A stretch of 64,000 nt of DNA from Cyclina sinensis (Eukaryota > Mollusca > Bivalvia > Venerida > Veneridae): assembly GCA_012932295.1 (NCBI GenBank), contig JAAONU010000001.1, positions 48,767,134 to 48,831,133 of the forward strand, given 5' to 3'. The notes under the pieces were generated by a model. It had not been told where the DNA came from. It was given only the letters and a program-made list of their open reading frames with translations, and searched no databases. Each line of letters starts with the position of its first letter. Position 1 is the first letter of the stretch. Position numbers and translations under genes: made by a program. Positions 50,663-59,665 of this stretch are shown here, piece after piece.

Positions 50663-51621
50663 CTGATTCTCGTAATGTCCGCTAATTTCGTAATTCTGCT
50701 ATGACTCGAGGCCATACAATAAAACTGACAACTCTAAAATGGCTTTAGTTGGCTTTTGATGGAAAACGCGTGTATTTTAAAGTGCTTAAAGGAGAAACTA
50801 ATTGCGATTAATGATTAAGAATAATGGGGCAGGTTAGGTCTTTTTCAGTATTAGCACTTACTGAAATCTGACTTCTTTGCTCAGTTATTACGATATCAAC
50901 GCACGCTCCTGAGACACTGGTTTCAAACAGTACAGTAAAAGTTCTTTAAGGGAAAGCATGTTAGGAAAGTTTGTAAAGTAAAGTAAATTGCATACCTCGT
51001 TGTGGAAGAAATATTTAGAATTTAAAACCAGGCTTAAAGCCTGCTTTGTTCAACTATTGAAGTAATTATTCTCCAGAAACTTTTATCATTTATGATATCA
51101 TCTGCAAATATATTTTATGTGTCAGTTTATTTTATAAAATATTTAAGATCATTTGTCAATTTCTGTTGATATGTAAACAGAAAAAAGACATCGGTGTCAT
51201 ATGAAAATCTTCCGTTAGGGATACCATATGTAAATTACGATATCTTGCACATGTTAAACATAGAAAAACTTTCCCTAAAGATACATAGTTTTTTTGCATT
51301 ATAGAAAAGATGAGTCTGTTTATATACTGACGGAAAAATATAACTGTGCACACTAAAATACTTAATATCTTTTATTAGGTATAAAATTATTTTAGCAGAT
51401 TTCTTTTGTGTAATTCACAAGGTAATCTTGTTTCAATAATACTGCTTTTCGCGAGTTGCACGTGCAAAATTTATAGCCCGTAACGGTCGCGCTTTTTACG
51501 TGTTTCTTTATGTTAACATCCTCGTACATGCTGTTTCGAGTTATTTTAACCGTCAAATTATAGTGAGCTACCCAGCAGTTCAGAAAAACACCTTCATTTG
51601 GATTTTAAGTCTTTGAAGACA

Positions 51622-52638
51622 ATGCCACGCATCTCAGAAAATGATCGCCTACGTGCCGTCGGTATGCTCCAAGCAGGCATTGCTCAAAATGCGGTTGCGC
51701 AGCGTTTTGGTGTTCACCGAAACACCATATCAGCACTTTGGCGACGATTTCAGCAACGTGGCAACGTCCGTGATCTACCACGTCCAGGGCGTCCACGTGT
51801 GACGTCAATCCGTCAAGACAATTATATCCGGCTTACACACCTACGGAATCGATTTCAACCGGCCACATTAACAGCACGAACAATTCCTGGCTTGAGACCT
51901 ATTAGTGGACGAACTGTTAGAAACCGATTAAGAGAGCACAGCATTACTCCACGACGTCCTGCGATACGCCCTACTCTTCTCTTACGTCATCGACAACGTC
52001 GACGTCAGTGGTGCAGACAGTATCTAAGGCTTCCAAGAGCATATTGGAATAATGTTCTGTTTACTGACGAGTCGCGGTTTCACTTAGAAAGTTCGGACGG
52101 ACGAGTTCGTGTATACAGGCGTCGCGGAGAACGTTACTTGGATCCCTGTGTTTTTCAACGTCAACGTTTTGGTGGTGGTGGGTCGATAATGGTTTGGGGA
52201 GGTATCTCATCTCAAGGCAGGACCCAGCTTGTAATTGTCCGTGGCAATTTAACGGGTGTTCGTTACAGAGATGAGATTGTCATACCCCACGTGCTGCCAT
52301 TTCTTCAACGTCATGGGCGTAACATGGCGTTTCAACAAGACAACGCTCGGCCACATGTAGCACGTGTAGTTACCGGGTTTCTGGCTCAGCAAAACGTGAG
52401 TGTCTTACCCTGGCTCGCTGTTTCACCAGATCTTTCACCAATTGAGCACGTTTGGGATGAGATGAAGAGACGCCTCCGTCAAAGACGTAACCAACCTCTC
52501 ACGCTGGACCAACTAGCGCAGACATTGGTCAACATCTGGAACACCATTCCACAGGCAGTTATCGCCAACTTAGTTGCCTCTATGCCTCGTCGCTGCCGTG
52601 CTTGCTTGAACGCCAATGGAGGCCACACACGATACTGA
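51622..52638 (+). CDS. Tc1-like DD34E transposase
   Basis: A 338-residue protein that cuts and pastes the surrounding element by binding its inverted repeats in the nucleus. The frame opens further upstream at a TTG (51598), but the first ATG is 51622, with A at -3, giving the usual MPR start. Residues 6-45 form a first helix-turn-helix; GRPR at 56-59 is the AT-hook-like linker; a second helix-turn-helix lies at about 63-110; R-rich RQRRR near 124 may help nuclear entry. The DDE catalytic residues are D149 (FTDES), D240 (QQDNARPH) and E275 (SPIEHVWDE), with 34 residues between the last two. VWGG is at 191-194. FGGGGS at 183-188 is the glycine-rich loop. No stop, frameshift or missing catalytic residue is visible, so it could be active. 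No intron. Confidence 0.95.
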   Translation: MPRISENDRLRAVGMLQAGIAQNAVAQRFGVHRNTISALWRRFQQRGNVRDLPRPGRPRVTSIRQDNYIRLTHLRNRFQPATLTARTIPGLRPISGRTVRNRLREHSITPRRPAIRPTLLLRHRQRRRQWCRQYLRLPRAYWNNVLFTDESRFHLESSDGRVRVYRRRGERYLDPCVFQRQRFGGGGSIMVWGGISSQGRTQLVIVRGNLTGVRYRDEIVIPHVLPFLQRHGRNMAFQQDNARPHVARVVTGFLAQQNVSVLPWLAVSPDLSPIEHVWDEMKRRLRQRRNQPLTLDQLAQTLVNIWNTIPQAVIANLVASMPRRCRACLNANGGHTRY

Positions 52639-52731
52639 CCTTGTGAAATCAGATTTCATACCTGTCAACTTCTGCGCCTTGTTACTGTAAAAATTGTTTT
52701 ACATGATGAAGTGTTTGTATTGATTGTTAGA

Positions 52732-52737
52732 AATAAA
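52732..52737 (+). terminator. Polyadenylation signal of the transposase
   Basis: AATAAA lies 94 bases after the stop codon and inside the right inverted repeat boundary, a fitting place for 3' end formation of the transposase mRNA. Confidence 0.55.
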
Positions 52738-52836
52738 ACGTTGATTGGCTAATTTGCAAAGTTTTATGTTACTATTCCTAATATTAAAAAAAATTCTATA
52801 CCTTGAAGTATGCACAGTTATATTTTTCCGTTAGTA

Positions 52837-53402
52837 TACTTGCAGTGGGATTGCATACACTTAATATTTTTTCCTTACATAAACAGATTGAGATGCCGGT
52901 GTTCAGTTAATCTGAAAAGTCTCAATTCATTGTTTCCATCTCTACAACCATGTCTAGGAAATGTTTTGTAATTTATTCGTTTCATATATTCACAAACATT
53001 TCAAAGACTATCTGATTTAGGAGACTGTAAAGGGATATATTCTTTATTGGAATCGTTTTCAAAGTAAGAACTTTTGTTCTATCAAGCATTATTAGATCTC
53101 GTCACGTCACTTTGAAAAGAAGGTTTTTTAATTCATTTGACCTTTCAAACCAACAGATTACAAATATTGAAATAAGACGTCGGTCAGTATGTATAAAATA
53201 AATGACGTCAACAGACGTAGAGATGTAGACAAACAACTGTCATTTCCTTATATATTTTTTTACATCCATATTTTACTTTACAAAAAAAATTCATTTCTGT
53301 GTTTCATGTTGAGGTGTACTGTTGTTGTTGTTTTGTGGCAAAGGCAATTTATACACCAGGAATATGAAACATGGTCTCCTCAGTAAATAAATGGGAACTG
53401 TT
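52837..53402. other. Noncoding DNA paralogous to the window start
   Basis: About 52990-53190 resembles positions 1-200, sharing CGTCACGTCA, CTTTCAAA, GAAATAAGAC and TGACGT in order. No coding region recognised. Confidence 0.45.
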
Positions 53403-53960
53403 TTAGCTCCCGTGAGCACAAGGTAATAAGGGAACGCCTTTTGTGATCGGCCTCAGTCCGTCAGCGTGTGTCTTCAACTATTTGCTTCAAAGAACATCTT
53501 CAAAACCTTCCGATTAAATCTGATGAAAATCGGCAGAAATGTTACATGATAGCCTTTCATTATAAGCCATAGAATAGAAATCCATGCAGAACACTGATTG
53601 TCATGGCAACGGAAAGTAAACATTTAAAAATCTCCTCGTCGAAAACCCCAAGGCCTGAAGCTATTTTGCAGGTAGGATCATAATGGTCCTCTACCGAATT
53701 TGTTCAAATTATGCCCCTCGGGTCAAAGTCACCCAATTCTAGTGGTTATTTCTTTGGCATATATTAGATATAGGAAACCGTTTACAGCTGTTCTTGTTTT
53801 AGATAAGTATTAGAGTTAGACAATTTGGCCTGGTGCATCATTTAGTGGTAGGTCACCAAAATATTTCAAACTATGACCCGGGGTTAAGTAATGACACTTT
53901 TGATCACATATTGAACATACATTAGAAATCTTTTTCGGCGCAGCTGTATTCAAATTGATT
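53403..53960 (+). mobile_element. AGCTCACCTGA-family repeat, copy 3 (decayed)
   Basis: The left end reads TTTTAGCTCCCGTGAGCACA, a decayed form of the family terminus. The body shares GTCATGGCAACGGAAAG (against GATGGCAACTGAAAGG at 41727) and TGCCCCTCGGGTCAAAG with the 41-kb copy. The right end was not found. Confidence 0.6.
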
Positions 53961-54148
53961 ATGACCTAAATTTGTAACGAATGAAATCGTTAGATACAAA
54001 ATCTTCAGCTGAAGAAGGTGGTTTGCAATTGGTTTGATTTACTCTTATGACAACACATTTATACTTAGTTTTACAACAAAAACAAGTGATTGCCACACGT
54101 TGTAACCACAAAAACACGTGATAATAACATTGTAACCATAAAACTTGA

Positions 54149-54362
54149 GGAGTAGCAGTGGTCGAGGGGTTAGAGCGCCGGACCCCCGATCCGGAATTTG
54201 CTAGTTCTAATCCTACCAGGAATGAGAGTCTCCAGGGACAATCCACATTTCTTACTTTCGGCGCGAGTACTGGTTTGAACCCAAGAAGCAATCATCGAGA
54301 AGGACTACTGTAAGATGCAAGAACTTGCTTCCAAATCGATGTAAAATAAACAAGTTCAAACT
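54149..54362 (+). repeat. tRNA-derived SINE, full length
   Basis: The head is tRNA-like: an A-box word TGGTCGAGGGG at 54159-54169, an anticodon-arm look-alike (CCGGA, 7-base loop, TCCGG at 54178-54194) and a B-box word AGTTCTAATCC at 54203-54213. A central segment (GAGTACTGGTTTGAACCCAA, about 54265) and a tail (GATGTAAAATAAACAAGTTC, AAACTAAACT) are shared with the copies in units A and C. The first loop base that should be T33 is C, so this is not a working tRNA. The layout matches tRNA-head, conserved-centre, A-rich-tail SINEs of molluscs. Target duplications were not clear. Confidence 0.8.
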
Positions 54363-56492
54363 AAACTAAAATTAGTCATTTGTAGAGTTAGATGTATTTT
54401 TTTTCTTTCTAAATAGACGTTGATGTGATTTTCTGATGATGAAGAACGAAGTATATACAGGTTCATTCGAACACACAATACATTTTTTATTACGAGCTAC
54501 ATTTTAGATAATGGCCGTTTATGACTAAATTTGCATTGATGTCCGAAAAATGTCTTTAAAGCTTGTTCTACAACAATTGCATAGTAATTAGTGAAAAATG
54601 AAACATGAATATTTATTGCATATTTAGGAAATTTAGCCCGCATCGCATGCAACCTTTTCGTTGAGGAATTCCCATGGAACAGACTGCAATTAACCGTCTT
54701 TCATATTTTTAAGAAACAATTTATAAATATGTAACTTCAACAGGTTTTATTCCCAGGCAAACGTTTTACAATAAATTCATACTTTTTATAAAGTTAGGTC
54801 AACTTTCATTTCAAATGCATTGTTTTATTCCTGATTAGCCAGACAGTGATCATGTGCACAGCAGACTAAATCAAGTTTGGAATGCTACTTCACGTGCAAC
54901 ATCACGTGCTAACGTTCGGTCAGTAATCAATATGATGTGAGTGAAACAATGGAACAGGCTCCTTAAATCATCTTAATACCATTAACTGGTGAACTTTATT
55001 ATTAAAATCTAGTGGAGATCAATGAAATATTAATTACAAAATGCATGAAGTATCCTCAGGGTATTATACTCTTGTTACACTAAGACTTATTAGATAAATT
55101 CTATTACATTTAAAGCGCAACGGACATCGCAATTAAGGAATTACACAAAAAAAGAAACAGAAATAAGAAAAGATACTTATTACAGAATTATTACATTTTC
55201 ACGACACTCCGGCGAAAGTTTATTATCTATTTTCAGGAACAAAGAAGTAAAATAGAAAAGTTCTTTTACATGTTTTCTTCTATACATAATATTAATTTCC
55301 ATTTGTTGGTAAAAAATAATAAAGAACGACTCAATATAATTACGCCACATTACAAAGATTTTCATCTCCTGAACTGGATGTATAAAATGTGTGGGCTCAT
55401 GCCTCTACTTCTAAATTCAGAAATTGTTTTACTGCTATACACAGTTTTAAGAGAAATTTCTGAAAATCTGTAACGTCTTTCTTCCATAAAAACTCTAGCA
55501 GATGTATTGCTTTGAAAGAAAACTTTTCTCCCTCTTCTAATCTGTTTGCATTGATTGTTGGTAAAAGCAAGACTAACGTGTAAAAATATAATAGAAATCA
55601 TGGATGATTTATATCATTTGAAGGCAAACACTAAACCAAGATGATCTATATGTATAAAATATCTAGAAAATGTCTTTGAAGGTACTCTTTATGATATTGA
55701 AATTTATGTCTTTCTGCGTCCATAATAGTAGTGAAGGTCTTTCAAAGACTAGATAGATGTATCATTAATCTAGGTTATACGTTGATGTATATATTGCCTG
55801 CTATGGCCATATTAATCGGCAAGAATCCAGCTCTAGCGCCCCCTGATGTATAATTAAGCAACGACGTCAGCGTAGCAGAAGATCATGAATAACAGAGACA
55901 TGATGGCAATCCCGATATCGGCTGTGATAACTGCCTATTATAGCAGATGAAAAAAGAGTTCTGAGCGCCGCATTTCACTCATAAAAACTAATCAAAATCT
56001 TCTTTTCCTCTGTTCTTTAGACCAGTATATTATCGAGGTCAATTTAACATTTATCAGAACTGGAGATTTTTTATAAAAACCCATCCAGAGCTAGGTATAT
56101 TTATTAAAAGATAATTAAGGTTATATATCAATCACATATACATTTTGGCAAATAGAGATTATGTCTGTTCATAATTACACTGCAAGGAATAACCGTGATA
56201 TATTACTGGTCTAAACAATTATTTCCCAGGTAACCATGTGCTGGCAAAAGCACTGGGCGCAATCGTGACAGACTTACTTAAAGCTAGTTTATTTGTTCGT
56301 ATTTATTAAGCAACCAGTGAAAATGGTTACATATTTGATAATCACTTATCCAAGCTTTGGCGTTTTCGATTTAAAGTGTATTTGGTCACAGCTGCATGTC
56401 ATAAAGTCATGGAAAAACATTGATAATTTATCATTAACTTCTGCTTTGCACGAAACTAATAATTAACTTAAGGATAAAAGTCTGGGTAATCA
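54363..56492. other. Gene-free spacer
   Basis: No exon recognised. 55740-55990 shares order with 2710-2870 and 29380-29460, another trace of the duplicated unit. Short open frames at 55180-55600 overlap on both strands and look random. Confidence 0.5.
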
Positions 56493-56659
56493 TCATGAAT
56501 CTGCATGGGTATGGCGCTGTATCTGAATATATGTAACGTCTTTGAGACAGACATTACTTATACTATTTCTTAGTTTTCTTGAATCTATGTGAAAGCCTTG
56601 AAGGTTATGTAACTGGGTTTTAAAGATTTCAAGGTTTTGTTTTACAACCATAATGTTGT

Positions 56660-58012
56660 AATTTGTGGTAGTGTCCTCGGTAGTGGCCCTGGTAGTGTCC
56701 TTGATAATGGCCTTGGTATTGGCTCTTGTAGTGTTCATAGTAGTAGTCTTGGTAGTGTCTTTGGTAGCGACCTTTATATTGGCCTTGATAGTTGCCTTGG
56801 TAATGGCCTTGACAGTAGCCTTGGTAGTATGCTTGATAGTGTTCATGGCAGTGGCCTTAGTAGTGTCCTTGGCAGTGACTTTGGTCATGGCTTTGTAGTG
56901 TGCCAGTATTGAATCCGCATCTCTGGAAGTGTCCTTGATAATGGCCTTGGTATTGGCTCTTGTAGTGTTCATAGTAGTAGTCCTGGTAGTGTCTTTGGTA
57001 GAGGCCTTTATATTGGCCTTGATAGTTGCCTTGGTAATGGCCTTGACAGTAGCCTTGGTAGTATGCTTGATAGTGTTCATGGCAGTGGCTTTAGTAGTGT
57101 CCTTGGCAGTGACTTTGGTCATGGCTTTGTAGTGTGCCAATATTGAATCTGTATCTCTGGTAGTGTCTTTGATAATGGCCTTGGTATTGGCTCTTGTAGT
57201 GTTCATAGTAGTAGTCCTGGTAGTGTCTTTGGTAGCGGCCTTTATATTGGCCTTGATAGTTGCCTTGGTAATGGCCTTGACAGTAGCCTTGGTAGTATGC
57301 TTGATAGTGTTCATGGCAGTGGCTTTAGTAGTGACCTTGGCAGTGACTTTGGTCATGGCTTTGTAGTGTGCCAGTATTGAATCCGTATCTCTGGTAGTGT
57401 CTTTGATAATGGCCTTGGTATTGGCTCTTGTAGTGTTCATAGTAGTAGTCCTGGTAGTGTCTTTTGTAGCGACCTTTATATTGGCCTTGATAGTTATCTT
57501 GGTAATGGCCTTGACAGTAGCCTTGGTAGTATGCTTGATAGTGTTCATGGCAGTGGCCTTAGTAGTGTCCTTGACAGTGACTTTGGTCATGGCGTTGTAG
57601 TGTGCCAGTATTGAATCCGTATCTCTGGTAGTGTCCTTGATAATGGCCTTGGTATTGGCTCTTGTAGTGTTCATAGTAGTAGTCTTGGTAGTGTCTTTGG
57701 TAGCGACCTTTATATTGGCCTTGATAGTTGCCTTGGTAATGGCCTTGACAGTAGCCTTTTTAGTATGCTTGATAGTGTTCATGGCAGTGGCCTTAGTAGT
57801 GTCCTTGGCAGTCTCTTTGGTCATGGCTTTGTAGTGTGCCAGTATTGAATCCGCATCTCTGGAAGTGTCCTTGATAATGGCCTTGGTATTGGCCCTAGTA
57901 TTGACTCTTGAAATGACCCCAGTAGTGGCCCTGTAAGTGTCCTTGATAGTTGCATTGGTAGTGGCTCTTGTAGTGTTCGTAGTAGCAGCCCTGGTAGTGT
58001 TGTTGGACTAGG
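56660..58012. repeat. Hierarchical minisatellite: 18-bp monomers, 234-bp higher-order unit
   Basis: Five full 234-bp units (starting near 56695, 56929, 57163, 57397 and 57631) plus partial ends. Each splits exactly into thirteen related 18-bp monomers of the TTGGTAGTGTCCTTGGTA type, themselves built from about 9-bp halves. Units differ from each other at only a few positions, while monomers within a unit differ a lot: a true higher-order repeat. Because 18 and 234 are multiples of three, frames stay open on both strands. The minus strand reads a Thr/Lys-rich 443-residue frame (56493-57824), open upstream to a TAG at about 58013; the plus strand reads Val/Leu-rich frames. Neither has a recognised domain or signal peptide, so I treat this as a satellite, not a gene. 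Confidence 0.9.
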
Positions 58013-58015
58013 CTG

Positions 58016-58463
58016 CCTAGATGTTCAATAAACACGATATGTTTTGTATGCTTTTTGGAACTTAACTGTTAATCACACAACTTATATTTTTGTACATTTG
58101 TACACATATCGTTTCACAAAACTGTTTTTAATAGATGACCTCGGTACATGATTCGGGTTGCAGTGTCAAAGCTATTAAATGTTCTGTAAATAGATTGCCA
58201 GGTGTGTTATACCAAGTTCATTATTTTTCTCTCCGCTTCGGCTTTGGATCGATAACTTTGTCCTCGTCAACATGCAATGTATTATGCCTGATTAGTCTTG
58301 AATAAAAGCTTTTAAAAGCCGCAGTTTCAAAATGGATCACTTCTTCTCATGCAATTTAATCAATAAATACTTATATGCACAGAAATACACTTACGACCAA
58401 AGATATACTTTCTCAAAAGTTACAGATTTTATATAAAAAAAATGTTCCTCGCAATAATACACA
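58016..58463. other. Noncoding spacer
   Basis: No supported feature between the minisatellite and the CCAAT region. Confidence 0.5.
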
Positions 58464-58947
58464 TTATTAATTAACTTTATAATATTGAACTAGATTCTGA
58501 CCATGTTGTTGGCTTGATACAACCAAAGCCTCGCCAATAAGGCTCGAAACTCGGCCAATACGAAAAAAACACGGCCAATAAGTAAAAAGTCGGCCAATTC
58601 GAGATTTAGCCAATCAGGATTCAGGAAAAACTCGGCCTTATATGAGCCTAGGATTTTCACCATGTTGGACGCCATTTTGAATATGCTTAGCCTAGTTTTT
58701 ACATAAAAGTTTTTATCTCTTAAAAAGTTCAAAAAGGAACAAAAAAAGTTCGCGGAGACCCTGCGCTATCGGATCACAGTAAATTTAGCAGTGTTCAACC
58801 TTTCATTTAGTGATTTTCATATTTACCAAATATTGTGTTGCGTGGAAGTGAAAAGCAGACGATCACAAGTTTTACCCTGTTATAAATTACGAGTTTTGGA
58901 TTACTTAGTTTGATAATTAAACGTAATATTATAAAGTTAATTAATAA
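58464..58947. mobile_element. Candidate element with perfect 23-bp inverted ends
   Basis: TTATTAATTAACTTTATAAT... at 58464-58486 is the exact reverse complement of 58925-58947. Inside lie five CCAAT boxes, a YY1-like GCCATTTTG and no credible gene: the 80-residue minus-strand frame (58490-58732) is mostly the CCAAT repeats read as Leu-Ala. The arms are AT-rich, but 23 exact bases 460 apart are unlikely by chance. No target duplication was identified. Confidence 0.5.
58534..58614 (+). promoter_or_regulatory. Five CCAAT boxes about 20 bp apart
   Basis: CCAAT lies at 58534, 58555, 58575, 58594 and 58610, all on the plus strand, four of them preceded by G or GG. A CCTTATATGA word and GACGCCATTTTGA (YY1-like, 58669) follow. 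NF-Y binds CCAAT and multiple helically spaced boxes mark strong promoters; that this works as a promoter is inference, since no transcript start or gene is visible next to it. Confidence 0.45.
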
Positions 58948-58954
58948 AATTGTC

Positions 58955-59086
58955 ATTAATTAGTCGAATTCATATTGGCTTTGTTATTGGGCTTCAGACG
59001 TCATATTAGCCTTCGGCCTTCGGCCTCAGGCCAATATGACTGTCTTCAGCCCAATAACAAAGCCAATATGAATTCGACTAATTAAT
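58955..59086. repeat. 132-bp near-perfect palindrome
   Basis: The left arm begins ATTAATTAGTCGAATTCATA and the right arm ends TATGAATTCGACTAATTAAT. The first 39 bases of the arms match without a gap; the centre is a CCTTCGG repeat. The arms carry further CCAAT words (GCCAATATG, CCCAATAAC). A foldback MITE is the likeliest identity. It shares the word TTATTAATTA with the inverted ends of the neighbouring candidate element. Confidence 0.85.
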
Positions 59087-59302
59087 AACATTATATTACA
59101 AAAGTACTTTTATTTTCTGATTATTTAGTTTTGAAGATTTTTTTCTTACAATTTATAGTGTTTATATTATAAAAATGTTTTCGAAAAGATGCATACTAAA
59201 AATCTACTTTCATTTTAAAAAAAAGAACAAAAAAATGAAAATAAAAAATAAGCATTGGTTAAGGTATACAGATTTTTTTTCTCATGAATAAGTCGATACC
59301 TT

Positions 59303-59350
59303 CATCTCTCTGTAAGGAAGTAATGGGATGTTCTACAAGACGAAATGTCG
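59303..59350 (+). repeat. Recurrent conserved block, copy 8 (diverged)
   Basis: CATCTCTCTGTAAGGAAGTA, ATGGGATGTTCTACAAGACG, AAATGTCG. The most diverged of the recognisable copies. Confidence 0.55.
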
Positions 59351-59358
59351 ATACACTT

Positions 59359-59665
59359 TGATCAAACGCCAGCTATATCTTTGTGAATAACTATAAACAT
59401 TGATTAATCGTCTACTATATCTATGTGAATGACGATAAAACATGGATTAAACGCCGATAAAATCTTAGTACATGCAGATTAACAATTATTAAAAGCCGAC
59501 CTTTGTAATGCTGATTAACATTTATTTATACCAACTTAATCTTTGCAAATGACGATTAATCACCGACTAAATATTTGTGAATGATGTTTAACATTAACGC
59601 AGACTTAATCTTTGTAAATGACAATTAATTAACATTGATTAAACGCCAGCTACATCTCTGTCTAA
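59359..59665 (+). repeat. Degenerate tandem repeat of about 43 bp
   Basis: Repeated phrases GATTAAACGCCAGCTATATC, TTTGTGAATGACGAT and TAAACATT recur about seven times with indels. It directly follows the recurrent block, as the 35-bp tandem repeats do in D and E, but its unit sequence is different. Confidence 0.7.

Larger units (their letters stand above)
41115..51326. repeat. Segmental duplication, unit E (about 10.2 kb)
   Basis: The paralogue of unit D, expanded by the repeat at 41262-42192, by about 2.9 kb at 43370-46280 and by smaller insertions around 46.7-48.0 kb. It has two recurrent blocks (42641 and 50613). Its right part is interrupted by the Tc1 element at 51327. No protein-coding gene is recognisable. 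Confidence 0.8.
51327..52834 (+). mobile_element. Tc1/mariner transposon, apparently complete
   Basis: Inverted repeats of 28 bp bound the element: CTGACGGAAAAATATAACTG begins at 51327, and the right arm ends at 52834 as the reverse complement with two mismatches. TA flanks both sides (51325-51326 and 52835-52836), the standard Tc1/mariner target duplication. The total of 1508 bp and a single uninterrupted transposase frame fit the Tc1 plan. Intact ends plus an intact gene suggest a recent arrival, in contrast with the old surrounding duplications. Confidence 0.95.

Noticed and set aside
51598..51621. Upstream extension of the transposase to 346 residues
   Set aside because: It begins at TTG, not ATG; the family-typical MPR start at 51622 is preferred.
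54151..54222. Possible functional tRNA gene
   Set aside because: Box words and an anticodon-like arm exist, but the loop lacks T33, the arms pair poorly and the sequence continues into a SINE body.
56665..57834. Plus-strand Val/Leu-rich frames that look like membrane proteins
   Set aside because: Hydrophobicity follows from the GTAGTG/CTTGGT monomers of the minisatellite; the frames repeat every 234 bp.
58490..58732. 80-residue minus-strand frame
   Set aside because: Its middle is the CCAAT repeat translated; start and end show no gene structure.
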